Shown: positions 26,911 through 34,790 of the stretch, in pieces
How the letters are laid out: each line of letters begins with the position of its first letter
Position numbering within the stretch: the stretch's first letter is position 1
NCBI GenBank assembly: GCA_943789455.1
Contig: CALSUE010000001.1
Location: forward strand, 760,001-824,000
DNA length: 64,000 bases
Reading direction: 5' to 3'
Origin: an uncultured Flavobacteriaceae bacterium
Lineage (GTDB): Bacteria; Bacteroidota; Bacteroidia; Flavobacteriales; Flavobacteriaceae
Notes under the pieces: model-generated
Told to the model about the DNA's origin: nothing
The model's database searches: none
The model's input: only the letters and a program-made list of their open reading frames with translations
Translations under genes and position numbers: made by a program

Positions 26911-27771
26911 TTGCCAAAGAACAAAAAGATTCCAATTCGAATACAAGAATATGCTGTTGGTATTTTTACTACTACTACAACAAGATCTGCTGTAAAAAAA
27001 GCGATCAAAAAAAAATTAATTCTTGTCGATAATATTCCCGTAACAACTGCAAGAATTATTGTTGGAGGAGAAAAAATAACATTATTTGCTCCTGAAGAAA
27101 AAACAACCACTAAACCACTAAAACTTAAACTCTCTGTTGTATTTGAAGATGACTATTTAGCAGTAATTGAAAAACCTCCTGGAATTTTAGTTAGTGGAAA
27201 TACGTTTAAAACAATTGATAATGCATTAGAGCAAAATATAAATAAAAGTAACCAACTTGACGCTGTAAAACCTAGGCCAGTCCATCGGCTAGACTATCCA
27301 ACTACCGGGCTATTACTTATAGGTAAAACCAGTTCTAGTATTCAGTTATTAAATCAATTATTTGAACATAAAAAAATAAAAAAAATTTACCATGCCATTA
27401 CCATTGGAAAAATGAACTCTGATGGGTTTATTCTTTCTAATGTAAACCGAAAAGAAGCAAAATCGAGCTACAAAACAATACATACAGTAAAATCAGATCG
27501 ATTTGAATTCTTAAATTTAGTTGAACTATCCCCAAAAACAGGAAGAAGACATCAATTAAGAGTTCATTTATTGAGTATCGGAAATCCAATTTTAGGTGAT
27601 CAAGAATATGGAATAGAACCCTTAGTTTTAAAAGGTAAAGGATTGTATTTACATGCTTCTCAATTAGATTTTACACATCCATTTACCAAGGAAAAGTTAG
27701 CTTTAACATCTGCTCTTCCCAAGAAATTCAATTTAATTACCAAACAAATTTCAAATTTAAAAAACCCTTAA
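26911..27771 (+). CDS. RluA family pseudouridine synthase, 5' end apparently frameshifted
   Basis: This RNA-modifying enzyme has an S4-like N-terminal domain (about residues 1-60) and a catalytic domain with the RluA motif PRPVHRLDYPTTGLLL, whose Asp is the nucleophile; TGRRHQLRVHLL follows. The track start is TTG at 26911 in a frame that is closed just upstream. The ATG at 26889, immediately after the VOC stop, reads MRLLETHI in another frame; I recall ETHIVP-like beginnings for Flavobacteriia homologs. A 1-nt insertion or 2-nt deletion near 26910 would join the two. The catalytic body is intact either way. Confidence 0.78.
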   Translation: MPKNKKIPIRIQEYAVGIFTTTTTRSAVKKAIKKKLILVDNIPVTTARIIVGGEKITLFAPEEKTTTKPLKLKLSVVFEDDYLAVIEKPPGILVSGNTFKTIDNALEQNINKSNQLDAVKPRPVHRLDYPTTGLLLIGKTSSSIQLLNQLFEHKKIKKIYHAITIGKMNSDGFILSNVNRKEAKSSYKTIHTVKSDRFEFLNLVELSPKTGRRHQLRVHLLSIGNPILGDQEYGIEPLVLKGKGLYLHASQLDFTHPFTKEKLALTSALPKKFNLITKQISNLKNP

Positions 27772-27789
27772 AAATCTTTTTTCCATTTT

Positions 27790-27802
27790 GTAATGTCATT
27801 AC
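27790..27802. promoter_or_regulatory. 13-bp perfect palindrome upstream of the repeat protein gene
   Basis: GTAATG T CATTAC is a perfect 6+1+6 inverted repeat located 42 nt before the ATG at 27845. It could be a transcription factor site; there is no other support. Confidence 0.3.
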
Positions 27803-27844
27803 GTCATCTAAATTATTTATTTTTAAGAAAATTTATAAAAAAGA

Positions 27845-29098
27845 ATGAAAAAATTTCTTAAAATAATTGGCCTATTAATAACTGTTATAATTTTAGCAAC
27901 AGTTCTTTATTGCTTTGCTAAAAATGAGTCATTACCTTCAGGCACCCCAGGAAAAGAAGCTGATGAGTTAGCTAAAAAAATGATGTCAGCCATCAATAAA
28001 AGTGCTTTTGATAGTACAGAAATATTAAAATGGAGTTTCAGAGATAAACATCATTATGTATGGAGAAAACAAGAGGGATTGGTAGATGTCTCTTGGGATA
28101 GTATCTTAGTTACTGTAAATCTCAATGACTACTCAAAAAGTATTGGTGAAAGTCCTAAACTTATTGAAAATGCCATCAACTTTTTTAATAATGATAGTTT
28201 CTGGTTGGTAGCTCCTTATAAAGTATTTGATGACGGTGTGGAAAGAAGTATTGTTAAAGTTGATAATAAAGATGCACTACTTATAAAGTACACTTCTGGT
28301 GGAACAACACCAGGAGATTCTTATTTATGGATTTTAGACGAGAATTATGTACCTGTTTCATTTAAAATGTGGACACAGATTATTCCAATTGGTGGAGTAT
28401 CTGCAACTTGGAATGATTGTATAACTTCAGGTTCTGGAATTAAATTACCTACATCGCACACACTCTCACTTTTTGGAATAAAAATAGACATGGGCGAAGT
28501 AAAAGCTTACAACCCAAATGCAGATAAATTAGCTCATAATATGTTGAAAGCCATTAAACATGAAGCTTATAAAAACACCCGTTATATAGACTGGAGTTTC
28601 AAAGGAAAGCGTTTTTATAAATGGGACAAAACACAACATATCGTAGAAGTTAAATGGAACGATGCTAAAGTACTATTACATCCAAATGATTTAACTAAAA
28701 GTACTGTTTATCTTAATGACAAAGAAGTTTCCTACAATGATAATCTTGTAAAAAGAGCTCTCAGATTTTTCAATAATGATAGCTTTTGGCTGGTAGCTCC
28801 TCACAAATTATTTGAACATGGAATTTATCGCAGTATTAGAATTATTGATGGCAAAGAGGCGTTGCATGTAAAATATTCTAGAGGAGGAACAACACCAGGA
28901 GATTCTTATGTATGGATATTGGATGAAAATTACCTGCCAACTCACTATCAAATGTATCTTAAAAAAATGAAAAAATTAGGGACTACGGTAACTTGGGAAG
29001 ATTGGACCCTAACTGAATCAGGTACTTTATTACCTAAAAATCATATATATTTGAGTGGTAAAATAATAAATATGGGAGATGTAAAAGGATATAATTAA
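27845..29098 (+). CDS. membrane-anchored protein with two copies of a ~190-aa repeat, unknown function
   Basis: A signal anchor (MKKFLKIIGLLITVIILATV) precedes two homologous repeats, residues 39-223 and 226-417. Both contain the pattern WSF..K, FFNNDSFWLVAP.K.F, YS/TSGGTTPGDSY.WILDENY and end in I.MG.VK.YN. At DNA level ggaacaacaccaggagattc occurs in both copies, so the duplication is old enough for divergence but conserved in the core. I do not recognise the fold; similar single-domain lipoprotein-type proteins occur in Bacteroidota. The AI-2E-type permease ATG follows the stop directly, implying an operon. Confidence 0.78.
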   Translation: MKKFLKIIGLLITVIILATVLYCFAKNESLPSGTPGKEADELAKKMMSAINKSAFDSTEILKWSFRDKHHYVWRKQEGLVDVSWDSILVTVNLNDYSKSIGESPKLIENAINFFNNDSFWLVAPYKVFDDGVERSIVKVDNKDALLIKYTSGGTTPGDSYLWILDENYVPVSFKMWTQIIPIGGVSATWNDCITSGSGIKLPTSHTLSLFGIKIDMGEVKAYNPNADKLAHNMLKAIKHEAYKNTRYIDWSFKGKRFYKWDKTQHIVEVKWNDAKVLLHPNDLTKSTVYLNDKEVSYNDNLVKRALRFFNNDSFWLVAPHKLFEHGIYRSIRIIDGKEALHVKYSRGGTTPGDSYVWILDENYLPTHYQMYLKKMKKLGTTVTWEDWTLTESGTLLPKNHIYLSGKIINMGDVKGYN

Positions 29099-30187
29099 AT
29101 GAATTCAAAAATAATTTCACACGGAATTTTAAGGGCATTAGCGATCATACTAGGCGTTGTTGGGCTTGGGTATTTTTTACTGACCATTCAATCTGTTTTG
29201 GTGTATATACTTATCGCCGCCATCATTGCATTGATTGCAAAACCCATCATTTTATTTTTAAGAAAAAAACTCAAATTTCCTAATACTGTTGCCGTTATTA
29301 GTACAATGATTCTTTTTGTGACTCTAATTCTCGGAATTACGGGAATGTTCATCCCTTTGGTTATAGAACAAGGAGAAAGTCTTTCTTTACTAAAAACAAC
29401 AGCATTAGAAGAAAATATAGGAAACCTAATTACACAAGCGAATGATTACTTCTCCTCTAAGAATATTAATATTTTAAGTGAATTACAAAGTGCCGATGTT
29501 TTTACCAGTTTAAAAACTATTCCAAATGTACTCAATTCAATAGTAGGAGCTCTCGGGTCCTTCAGTATTGGACTTTTCTCTGTGTTATTTATCACTTTCT
29601 TTTTTATGAAAGATAGTAGACTATTTAAAAATGCTTTATTAGCGTTGATCCCTCAAGGTACTGAAAAAAAATTCTCTCACTCCTTGGAAAAAATAAACGA
29701 TTTATTATCACGATATTTTATTGGCTTGGTCATTCAAATTTCTATTTTGTTTATTGTTTACACCCTAATACTATTAATCTTTGGAGTATCTAATGCCGTT
29801 GTAATCGCTTTCTTGTGTGCTCTACTTAACATCATACCCTACATTGGACCTTTAATAAGTGCATTTCTAATGATTGTTTTAACAATGACAAGTGGCTTAG
29901 GTCAAAACCTTGACTTTCAATCAGAGATTCTTCCAAAAACAATTTATGTTATGATTGGTTTTATCATGGCTCAGGTTGGAGATAATTTTGCGAGTCAGCC
30001 CATCATATTCTCAAAGACTACGAAGTCTCATCCGTTGGAAATTTTCTTAATAATTATTATTGGCGGTTTATTAGCTGGCCCTTTAGGAATGATAATAGCC
30101 GTTCCTTCCTACACTGTTTTAAAGGTTATCTTAAAGGAATTTATGTCTGATAATAAAATTGTTTCATCACTTACTAAGGAAATTTAA
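29099..30187 (+). CDS. AI-2E family transporter (permease)
   Basis: This 362-aa membrane protein has about seven hydrophobic segments. The family arrangement is visible: paired N-terminal spans, a periplasm-facing helical region (about residues 95-150), then FFMKDSR and the C-terminal IIPYIGPLIS and GGLLAGPLGMIIAVP motifs. Members of this family include TqsA-like AI-2 exporters, but many are Na+/H+ antiporters or uncharacterised. No luxS is seen here, so AI-2 transport should not be assumed. Confidence 0.88.
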   Translation: MNSKIISHGILRALAIILGVVGLGYFLLTIQSVLVYILIAAIIALIAKPIILFLRKKLKFPNTVAVISTMILFVTLILGITGMFIPLVIEQGESLSLLKTTALEENIGNLITQANDYFSSKNINILSELQSADVFTSLKTIPNVLNSIVGALGSFSIGLFSVLFITFFFMKDSRLFKNALLALIPQGTEKKFSHSLEKINDLLSRYFIGLVIQISILFIVYTLILLIFGVSNAVVIAFLCALLNIIPYIGPLISAFLMIVLTMTSGLGQNLDFQSEILPKTIYVMIGFIMAQVGDNFASQPIIFSKTTKSHPLEIFLIIIIGGLLAGPLGMIIAVPSYTVLKVILKEFMSDNKIVSSLTKEI

Positions 30188-30191
30188 ACTA

Positions 30192-31367
30192 TTGAACGAA
30201 AGAATTTTACAACAGGACATTCAAGAGCATATAAAGAACCATTTAAAATCTGATATTCATAAATTAATTTTAAAAGGTGTTCCATTTGAAGGAGTAACAG
30301 TTCAAGAAGTTGCCAATCAGGTGATTTGTAAGCAAAAGTCTGAAAAAAAATTACCAAGTTGGTTCGATACTAAAAATGTTTATTATCCACCAAAAGTAAG
30401 TATAGAACAAACATCGTCAGAGACTGCAGCTAAATACAAAGCTTCTTTGGTTTCTGGAAAGAGATTAATAGATTTAACAGGTGGTTTTGGTGTAGATTCT
30501 TTTTACTTCTCTTCTACTTTTAACACCGTTATTCATTGTGAGATAAATACAAAACTATCTAAAATAGCAGCACACAACTTTAAACAACTAAACAAAACAA
30601 ATATTACCTGTTTAGCTGAAAACGGAATTGAATACCTTAAAAAATCTAGTGACTCTTTTGATGTTATTTATTTAGATCCTTCTAGAAGAAGTGATTCTAA
30701 AGGAAAAGTTTTTTTATTAAAGGATTGTGAACCAAATATTCCAAAATATATTGATTTGTTATTGAATAAAACAAAAACAATACTCATAAAAAATTCACCA
30801 ATTTTAGACATTACTAGTGCGATCAAAGAACTAAAATTTGTGAAAGAAATTCATATTGTTGCAATTCGTAATGATGTAAAAGAATTACTATATCTATTAG
30901 AAAAAGAATACAATGGGGAAATAAAAATAAATACTATAAATTTTTCAAAAAAAAACACCCAAAAATTTAATTTCCTATTAAATAAAAAAACAATATCTAA
31001 TTATCAAGAACCCCAAGATTACCTGTACGAACCAAATGCAGCTATCTTAAAATCTGGAGGTTTTCATGAAATCACAGCTCAGTTAGATGTTTACAAAATC
31101 CATCAACATTCACATTTATATACATCAAAAAAAAATATAAAATTCCCAGGGAGAGGGTTTAAAATAATCGCTGTTCTTCCCTACGATAAAAAGAAAATAG
31201 TAAAACTGTTACCCAACAAAAAAGCGAACATAACCACGAGAAATTTTCACAAGAGTGTTGCTCAAATCAGAAAAGAACTAAAAATTAAAGATGGTGGAGA
31301 TGACTATTTATTTTTTACAACGAACCTCCACAATACGTTTAATTGTATCTATTGTAAAAAACTATAG
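30192..31367 (+). CDS. class I SAM-dependent methyltransferase with THUMP-like domain
   Basis: A Rossmann methyltransferase core is visible as LIDLTGGFGVDSFYFS (motif I), then IHCEINTKL and VIYLDPSRRSDSKGK (DPPR-like catalytic loop replaced by DPSRR). The N-terminal about 90 residues are helical, and the C-terminus (about residues 315-390) matches the THUMP-like domain. The track start at 30159 overlaps the permease gene; the TTG at 30192 is preferred because it precedes NERILQQDIQE and lies 5 nt after the upstream stop. Nucleic-acid methylation is likely, but the target is unknown. Confidence 0.82.
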   Translation: MNERILQQDIQEHIKNHLKSDIHKLILKGVPFEGVTVQEVANQVICKQKSEKKLPSWFDTKNVYYPPKVSIEQTSSETAAKYKASLVSGKRLIDLTGGFGVDSFYFSSTFNTVIHCEINTKLSKIAAHNFKQLNKTNITCLAENGIEYLKKSSDSFDVIYLDPSRRSDSKGKVFLLKDCEPNIPKYIDLLLNKTKTILIKNSPILDITSAIKELKFVKEIHIVAIRNDVKELLYLLEKEYNGEIKINTINFSKKNTQKFNFLLNKKTISNYQEPQDYLYEPNAAILKSGGFHEITAQLDVYKIHQHSHLYTSKKNIKFPGRGFKIIAVLPYDKKKIVKLLPNKKANITTRNFHKSVAQIRKELKIKDGGDDYLFFTTNLHNTFNCIYCKKL

Positions 31368-31461
31368 TTAAGTCGTATTTATTAAAATTTAAAAACACTA
31401 TAAGTCCCATTAATAAAGGCTTTTAATTATTTATACCATATTTTTTATTAAGTTTGTTATT

Positions 31462-31478
31462 ATAACTTTATAAGTTAT
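31462..31478. promoter_or_regulatory. 17-bp inverted repeat 3 nt before the fdhD start
   Basis: ATAACTT-TAT-AAGTTAT is a perfect 7-bp inverted repeat ending 3 nt before the fdhD ATG. It may be an operator or a hairpin that limits ribosome access. Confidence 0.4.
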
Positions 31479-31481
31479 CTC

Positions 31482-32279
31482 ATGCAAACAAATACCTACC
31501 AAGGACTTCAAATTATTAATAAAAAACAATCAATCACTACAGATGAATTGGTAATAGAAGCTCCTTTACAGATTAATATTAACAATGAATCATATACGGT
31601 AGTTATGAGAACTCCAGGTAATGATCAAGATTTGGTTCTTGGGTTATTGTATGCCGAAGATATTTATAAAAACTCACTTCCAATACCTTTTAAAATTATA
31701 GAAGAAAAATTCAATATTCCTAGTATTGTAAATGTAACTATAGCTTCAAATCATTTAGGAAAAGGATACTTAAATAAAAGAACCTTGTTGTCTGTTTCTT
31801 CCTGTGGTATATGTGGAAAAAAAGAACTTGATGACATTAAAGTAAGTGGTGAAAAAATGGAACAAAAAGTGAATTTTTCATCTGAAAAATTACTAAATAT
31901 GTTTACTTCATTACAAAAATATCAAGAAACTTTTAAGAAAACTGGCGGAAGCCATGCAGCTGGTATTTTTAATACTCAATTTAAATTACTTACCCTTAGA
32001 GAAGATATAGGTAGACATAATGCTGTAGATAAATGCATCGGTAGTTTATTGCAATTAAATATATTGAAAAATGGCATATATTTATTGGTTAGTGGAAGAG
32101 TTTCCTACGAAATTGTTTCTAAAGCTTTTTTGGCAAAAATCCCAGTAATTGTTGCGGTATCTGCGTGTTCATCTATGGCTGTAGATTTTGCTAAAGAATT
32201 TGGTATTTGTTTAATAGGATTTACTAGAGAGAATAAAATGACTGTCTATGCCAATCCTAGCTCTTTAGAAAAAAAATAA
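31482..32279 (+). CDS. fdhD: formate dehydrogenase accessory sulfurtransferase
   Basis: FdhD carries sulfur from a cysteine desulfurase to the molybdenum cofactor of formate-dehydrogenase-like enzymes. The 265-aa protein has the functional CxxC in SVSSCGICGK (Cys108 and Cys111), the conserved TGGSHAAG region and REDIGRHNAVDK. It lies 4 nt upstream of the YdeP-type oxidoreductase, which is therefore its likely client. A palindrome just before the start may regulate both genes. Confidence 0.95.
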   Translation: MQTNTYQGLQIINKKQSITTDELVIEAPLQININNESYTVVMRTPGNDQDLVLGLLYAEDIYKNSLPIPFKIIEEKFNIPSIVNVTIASNHLGKGYLNKRTLLSVSSCGICGKKELDDIKVSGEKMEQKVNFSSEKLLNMFTSLQKYQETFKKTGGSHAAGIFNTQFKLLTLREDIGRHNAVDKCIGSLLQLNILKNGIYLLVSGRVSYEIVSKAFLAKIPVIVAVSACSSMAVDFAKEFGICLIGFTRENKMTVYANPSSLEKK

Positions 32280-32283
32280 AATT

Positions 32284-34578
32284 ATGAGTACTAAAAAAAT
32301 ACACGCACAACCACCAAAAAAACTGACAGGTATAGAATTTGAAAAAATCCCGTCCTCAGCTGCTGGTTTTCCGGCTATAAAATCAGCCATTACTCAAATA
32401 AAAGATAAAGTAGGCTTAAAAAAAGGCATTGGTTTGTTAGCTAATTTAAATCAAAAGAATGGATTTGATTGTCCGGGATGTGCTTGGCCAGACCCTGACG
32501 AGAAAAGAGCTTTCCTATCAGAATATTGTGAAAATGGTGCCAAAGCTGTTGCTGAAGAGGCAACAAAAAATAGAGTATCACCACTTTTTTTTGCAACCCA
32601 TTCAATTTCAAAATTATCAAAATTATCAGATTATGAAATAGGAAAAAAGGGAAGAATTACCCATCCTGTTGTTGTTCATGAGGGAAGAAATCATTATGAA
32701 GAAATTTCATGGGAAGATGCTTTTAATATGATAGGTAAAGAATTGAAATCCTTACCCTCAGCAGATGAAGCAATTTTTTATACTTCAGGAAGAACGAGTA
32801 ATGAGGCTGCTTTCTTATATCAATTATTTGTACGAAAGTTTGGGACCAACAACTTACCCGACTGTTCAAATATGTGTCATGAATCTAGTGGTGTGGCTCT
32901 AACCGAAACTCTAGGTATTGGAAAAGGATCTGTAACCTTAGAAGATTTTAATCATGCAGAACTGGTTATTGTAATAGGGCAAAACCCAGGTACAAATCAT
33001 CCTAGAATGTTAACTGCATTGGGAGAAACAAAAAAAAGAGGAGGCAAAATCATTACAATAAATCCTTTACCTGAAGTTGGCTTAATGAGGTATAAAGATC
33101 CTCAGAATCCACTTAAATGGATTGGTAAAGGACAAAAACTAACCGATATTTTTTTACAAGTAAAAATAAATGGAGATGTTGCATTGTTAAAAATAATTTT
33201 AAAATTATTGTGGGAAAAAGAACAGAAATCTCCCGGAACTATTTTTGATCATGAATTTATCAATTCAAATACTTTAGGATATAATCATTTTATTAAGGAT
33301 TTAGAAACCTACTCCATTGAAGAATTAATTCCTCAGACAGGTATAGATCTTAAAATTATAAAAGAAGCTGCAACATTAATAGCTGCGAAGAAAAAAATAA
33401 TTATCTGCTGGGCCATGGGATTAACCCAACACAAAAACTCTGTAGATAATATACGTGAAGTTGTAAATTTATTATTAGTAAAAGGTAGTATTGGTAAACA
33501 AGGTGCCGGCACATGCCCTGTTCGTGGACATTCAAATGTTCAGGGAGACAGGACAATGGGTATTTGGGAAAAACCCAAAAAAGAATTTTTAGATAATTTA
33601 GAAAAAGAATTTAATTTCAAAGCTCCTAGAAAACATGGACTTGACGTAGTAGATGCCATTGAAGCAATGCATCAAAAAAAAGCGAAAGTTTTTATTGGTA
33701 TGGGTGGTAACTTTCTCTCTGCTACTCCAGATACAGAATATACTGCTAAAGCCCTTCAAAATTGTGAACTCACCGTTCATGTATCTACCAAATTAAACAG
33801 AAGTCATTTAATTCACGGAAAAAAAGCATTGATACTCCCATGCTTGGGAAGATCTGAAAAAGATATTCAAGAAAAAGGAGTTCAATTTGTAAGTGTAGAA
33901 AACTCAATGGGAGTTGTACATTCTTCTTCTGGACATTTAGCACCTTTATCAGAATCTTTACTCAGTGAACCCGCCATTGTAGCTGGTATGGCAAAAGCAA
34001 GTCTGTCAAACCCTTCACTCAATTGGACTGAATTGATTAAAGACTATGATAACATTAGAAATAAAATAGAGGCTACTATTCCAGGTTTTAAAGATTACAA
34101 TACACGAATTAGAAAAAAAGGAGGTTTTTATTTACCAAATAATGCAAGAAATAAAGACTTCTCTCCTACACTTTCAGGCAAAGCTAATTTTACACTCAAT
34201 AGGATTTCAGATATTTTCCTGAAAAAGGATCAATTTATGATGATGACCATCAGAACTCATGATCAATACAACACAACCATATACGGACTAGATGACAGGT
34301 ATCGTGGCATTATAAATGAACGTAGAGTTATTTTTATGAACCCCATAGATATGAAAGAGCAAGGGTTAGAAAAGCTAGATGCTGTAGATTTGGTCAGTCA
34401 TTTTAACAAAGAGAAACGTACAGCAAAAAAATTCCTTGTAATTCCTTACAACATTCCAAAACAATGTACAGCTACCTATTTTCCGGAGGCAAATGTTTTG
34501 GTGCCTATTCAAAGTAAAGCTAGAATTAGTAATACACCAACCTCAAAAACAATCATTATTACAATTCATAAAAAATAA
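32284..34578 (+). CDS. FdhF/YdeP family molybdopterin oxidoreductase
   Basis: This 764-aa cytosolic enzyme should bind bis-MGD molybdenum. It has the YdeP-type N-terminus with CPGCAWPDP (Cys63, Cys66) and Cys82, a probable iron-sulfur site, and SNMCHESSG, where Cys198 occupies the position of the selenocysteine/cysteine Mo ligand. Further motifs are GQNPGTNHPRML, GAGTCPVRGHSNVQGDRTMG and the C-terminal MGD-binding region RTHDQYNTTIYG. No selenocysteine is used. The electron donor or acceptor is unknown; formate oxidation is not shown. Pairing with fdhD supports a sulfido-Mo enzyme. Confidence 0.93.
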   Translation: MSTKKIHAQPPKKLTGIEFEKIPSSAAGFPAIKSAITQIKDKVGLKKGIGLLANLNQKNGFDCPGCAWPDPDEKRAFLSEYCENGAKAVAEEATKNRVSPLFFATHSISKLSKLSDYEIGKKGRITHPVVVHEGRNHYEEISWEDAFNMIGKELKSLPSADEAIFYTSGRTSNEAAFLYQLFVRKFGTNNLPDCSNMCHESSGVALTETLGIGKGSVTLEDFNHAELVIVIGQNPGTNHPRMLTALGETKKRGGKIITINPLPEVGLMRYKDPQNPLKWIGKGQKLTDIFLQVKINGDVALLKIILKLLWEKEQKSPGTIFDHEFINSNTLGYNHFIKDLETYSIEELIPQTGIDLKIIKEAATLIAAKKKIIICWAMGLTQHKNSVDNIREVVNLLLVKGSIGKQGAGTCPVRGHSNVQGDRTMGIWEKPKKEFLDNLEKEFNFKAPRKHGLDVVDAIEAMHQKKAKVFIGMGGNFLSATPDTEYTAKALQNCELTVHVSTKLNRSHLIHGKKALILPCLGRSEKDIQEKGVQFVSVENSMGVVHSSSGHLAPLSESLLSEPAIVAGMAKASLSNPSLNWTELIKDYDNIRNKIEATIPGFKDYNTRIRKKGGFYLPNNARNKDFSPTLSGKANFTLNRISDIFLKKDQFMMMTIRTHDQYNTTIYGLDDRYRGIINERRVIFMNPIDMKEQGLEKLDAVDLVSHFNKEKRTAKKFLVIPYNIPKQCTATYFPEANVLVPIQSKARISNTPTSKTIIITIHKK

Positions 34579-34700
34579 TTTTTAGAAGTTTTTTATAAAA
34601 CGAATAGTAATTGGAAGAAATTTGAAAAATGCTTCTGCTATTATCATTATATTTTTTTTAACAACTAAATGAATCTTCTTTTTTCAAAATCTTTATTATT

Positions 34701-34762
34701 CTTCTAATTTTATGTTTCATTATTATTTATTAAATTAGAAGCTACTTAGGTTTATTAAGTAG
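34701..34762. repeat. two adjacent inverted repeats upstream of the Gfo/Idh/MocA gene
   Basis: CTTCTAATTT (34701-34710) pairs with AAATTAGAAG (34732-34741), and immediately after, CTACTTA (34742-34748) pairs with TAAGTAG (34756-34762). The tandem stems occupy the end of a 212-nt gap. Neither is followed by a T run, so a regulatory leader structure is more likely than a terminator. Confidence 0.4.
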
Positions 34763-34790
34763 TGATGTGTAAAATTCACTCAAATTAATT

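Noticed and set aside
29099-30187. Quorum-sensing AI-2 exporter
   Set aside because: The family name is historical; no luxS or lsr genes are in view and most members have other or unknown roles.
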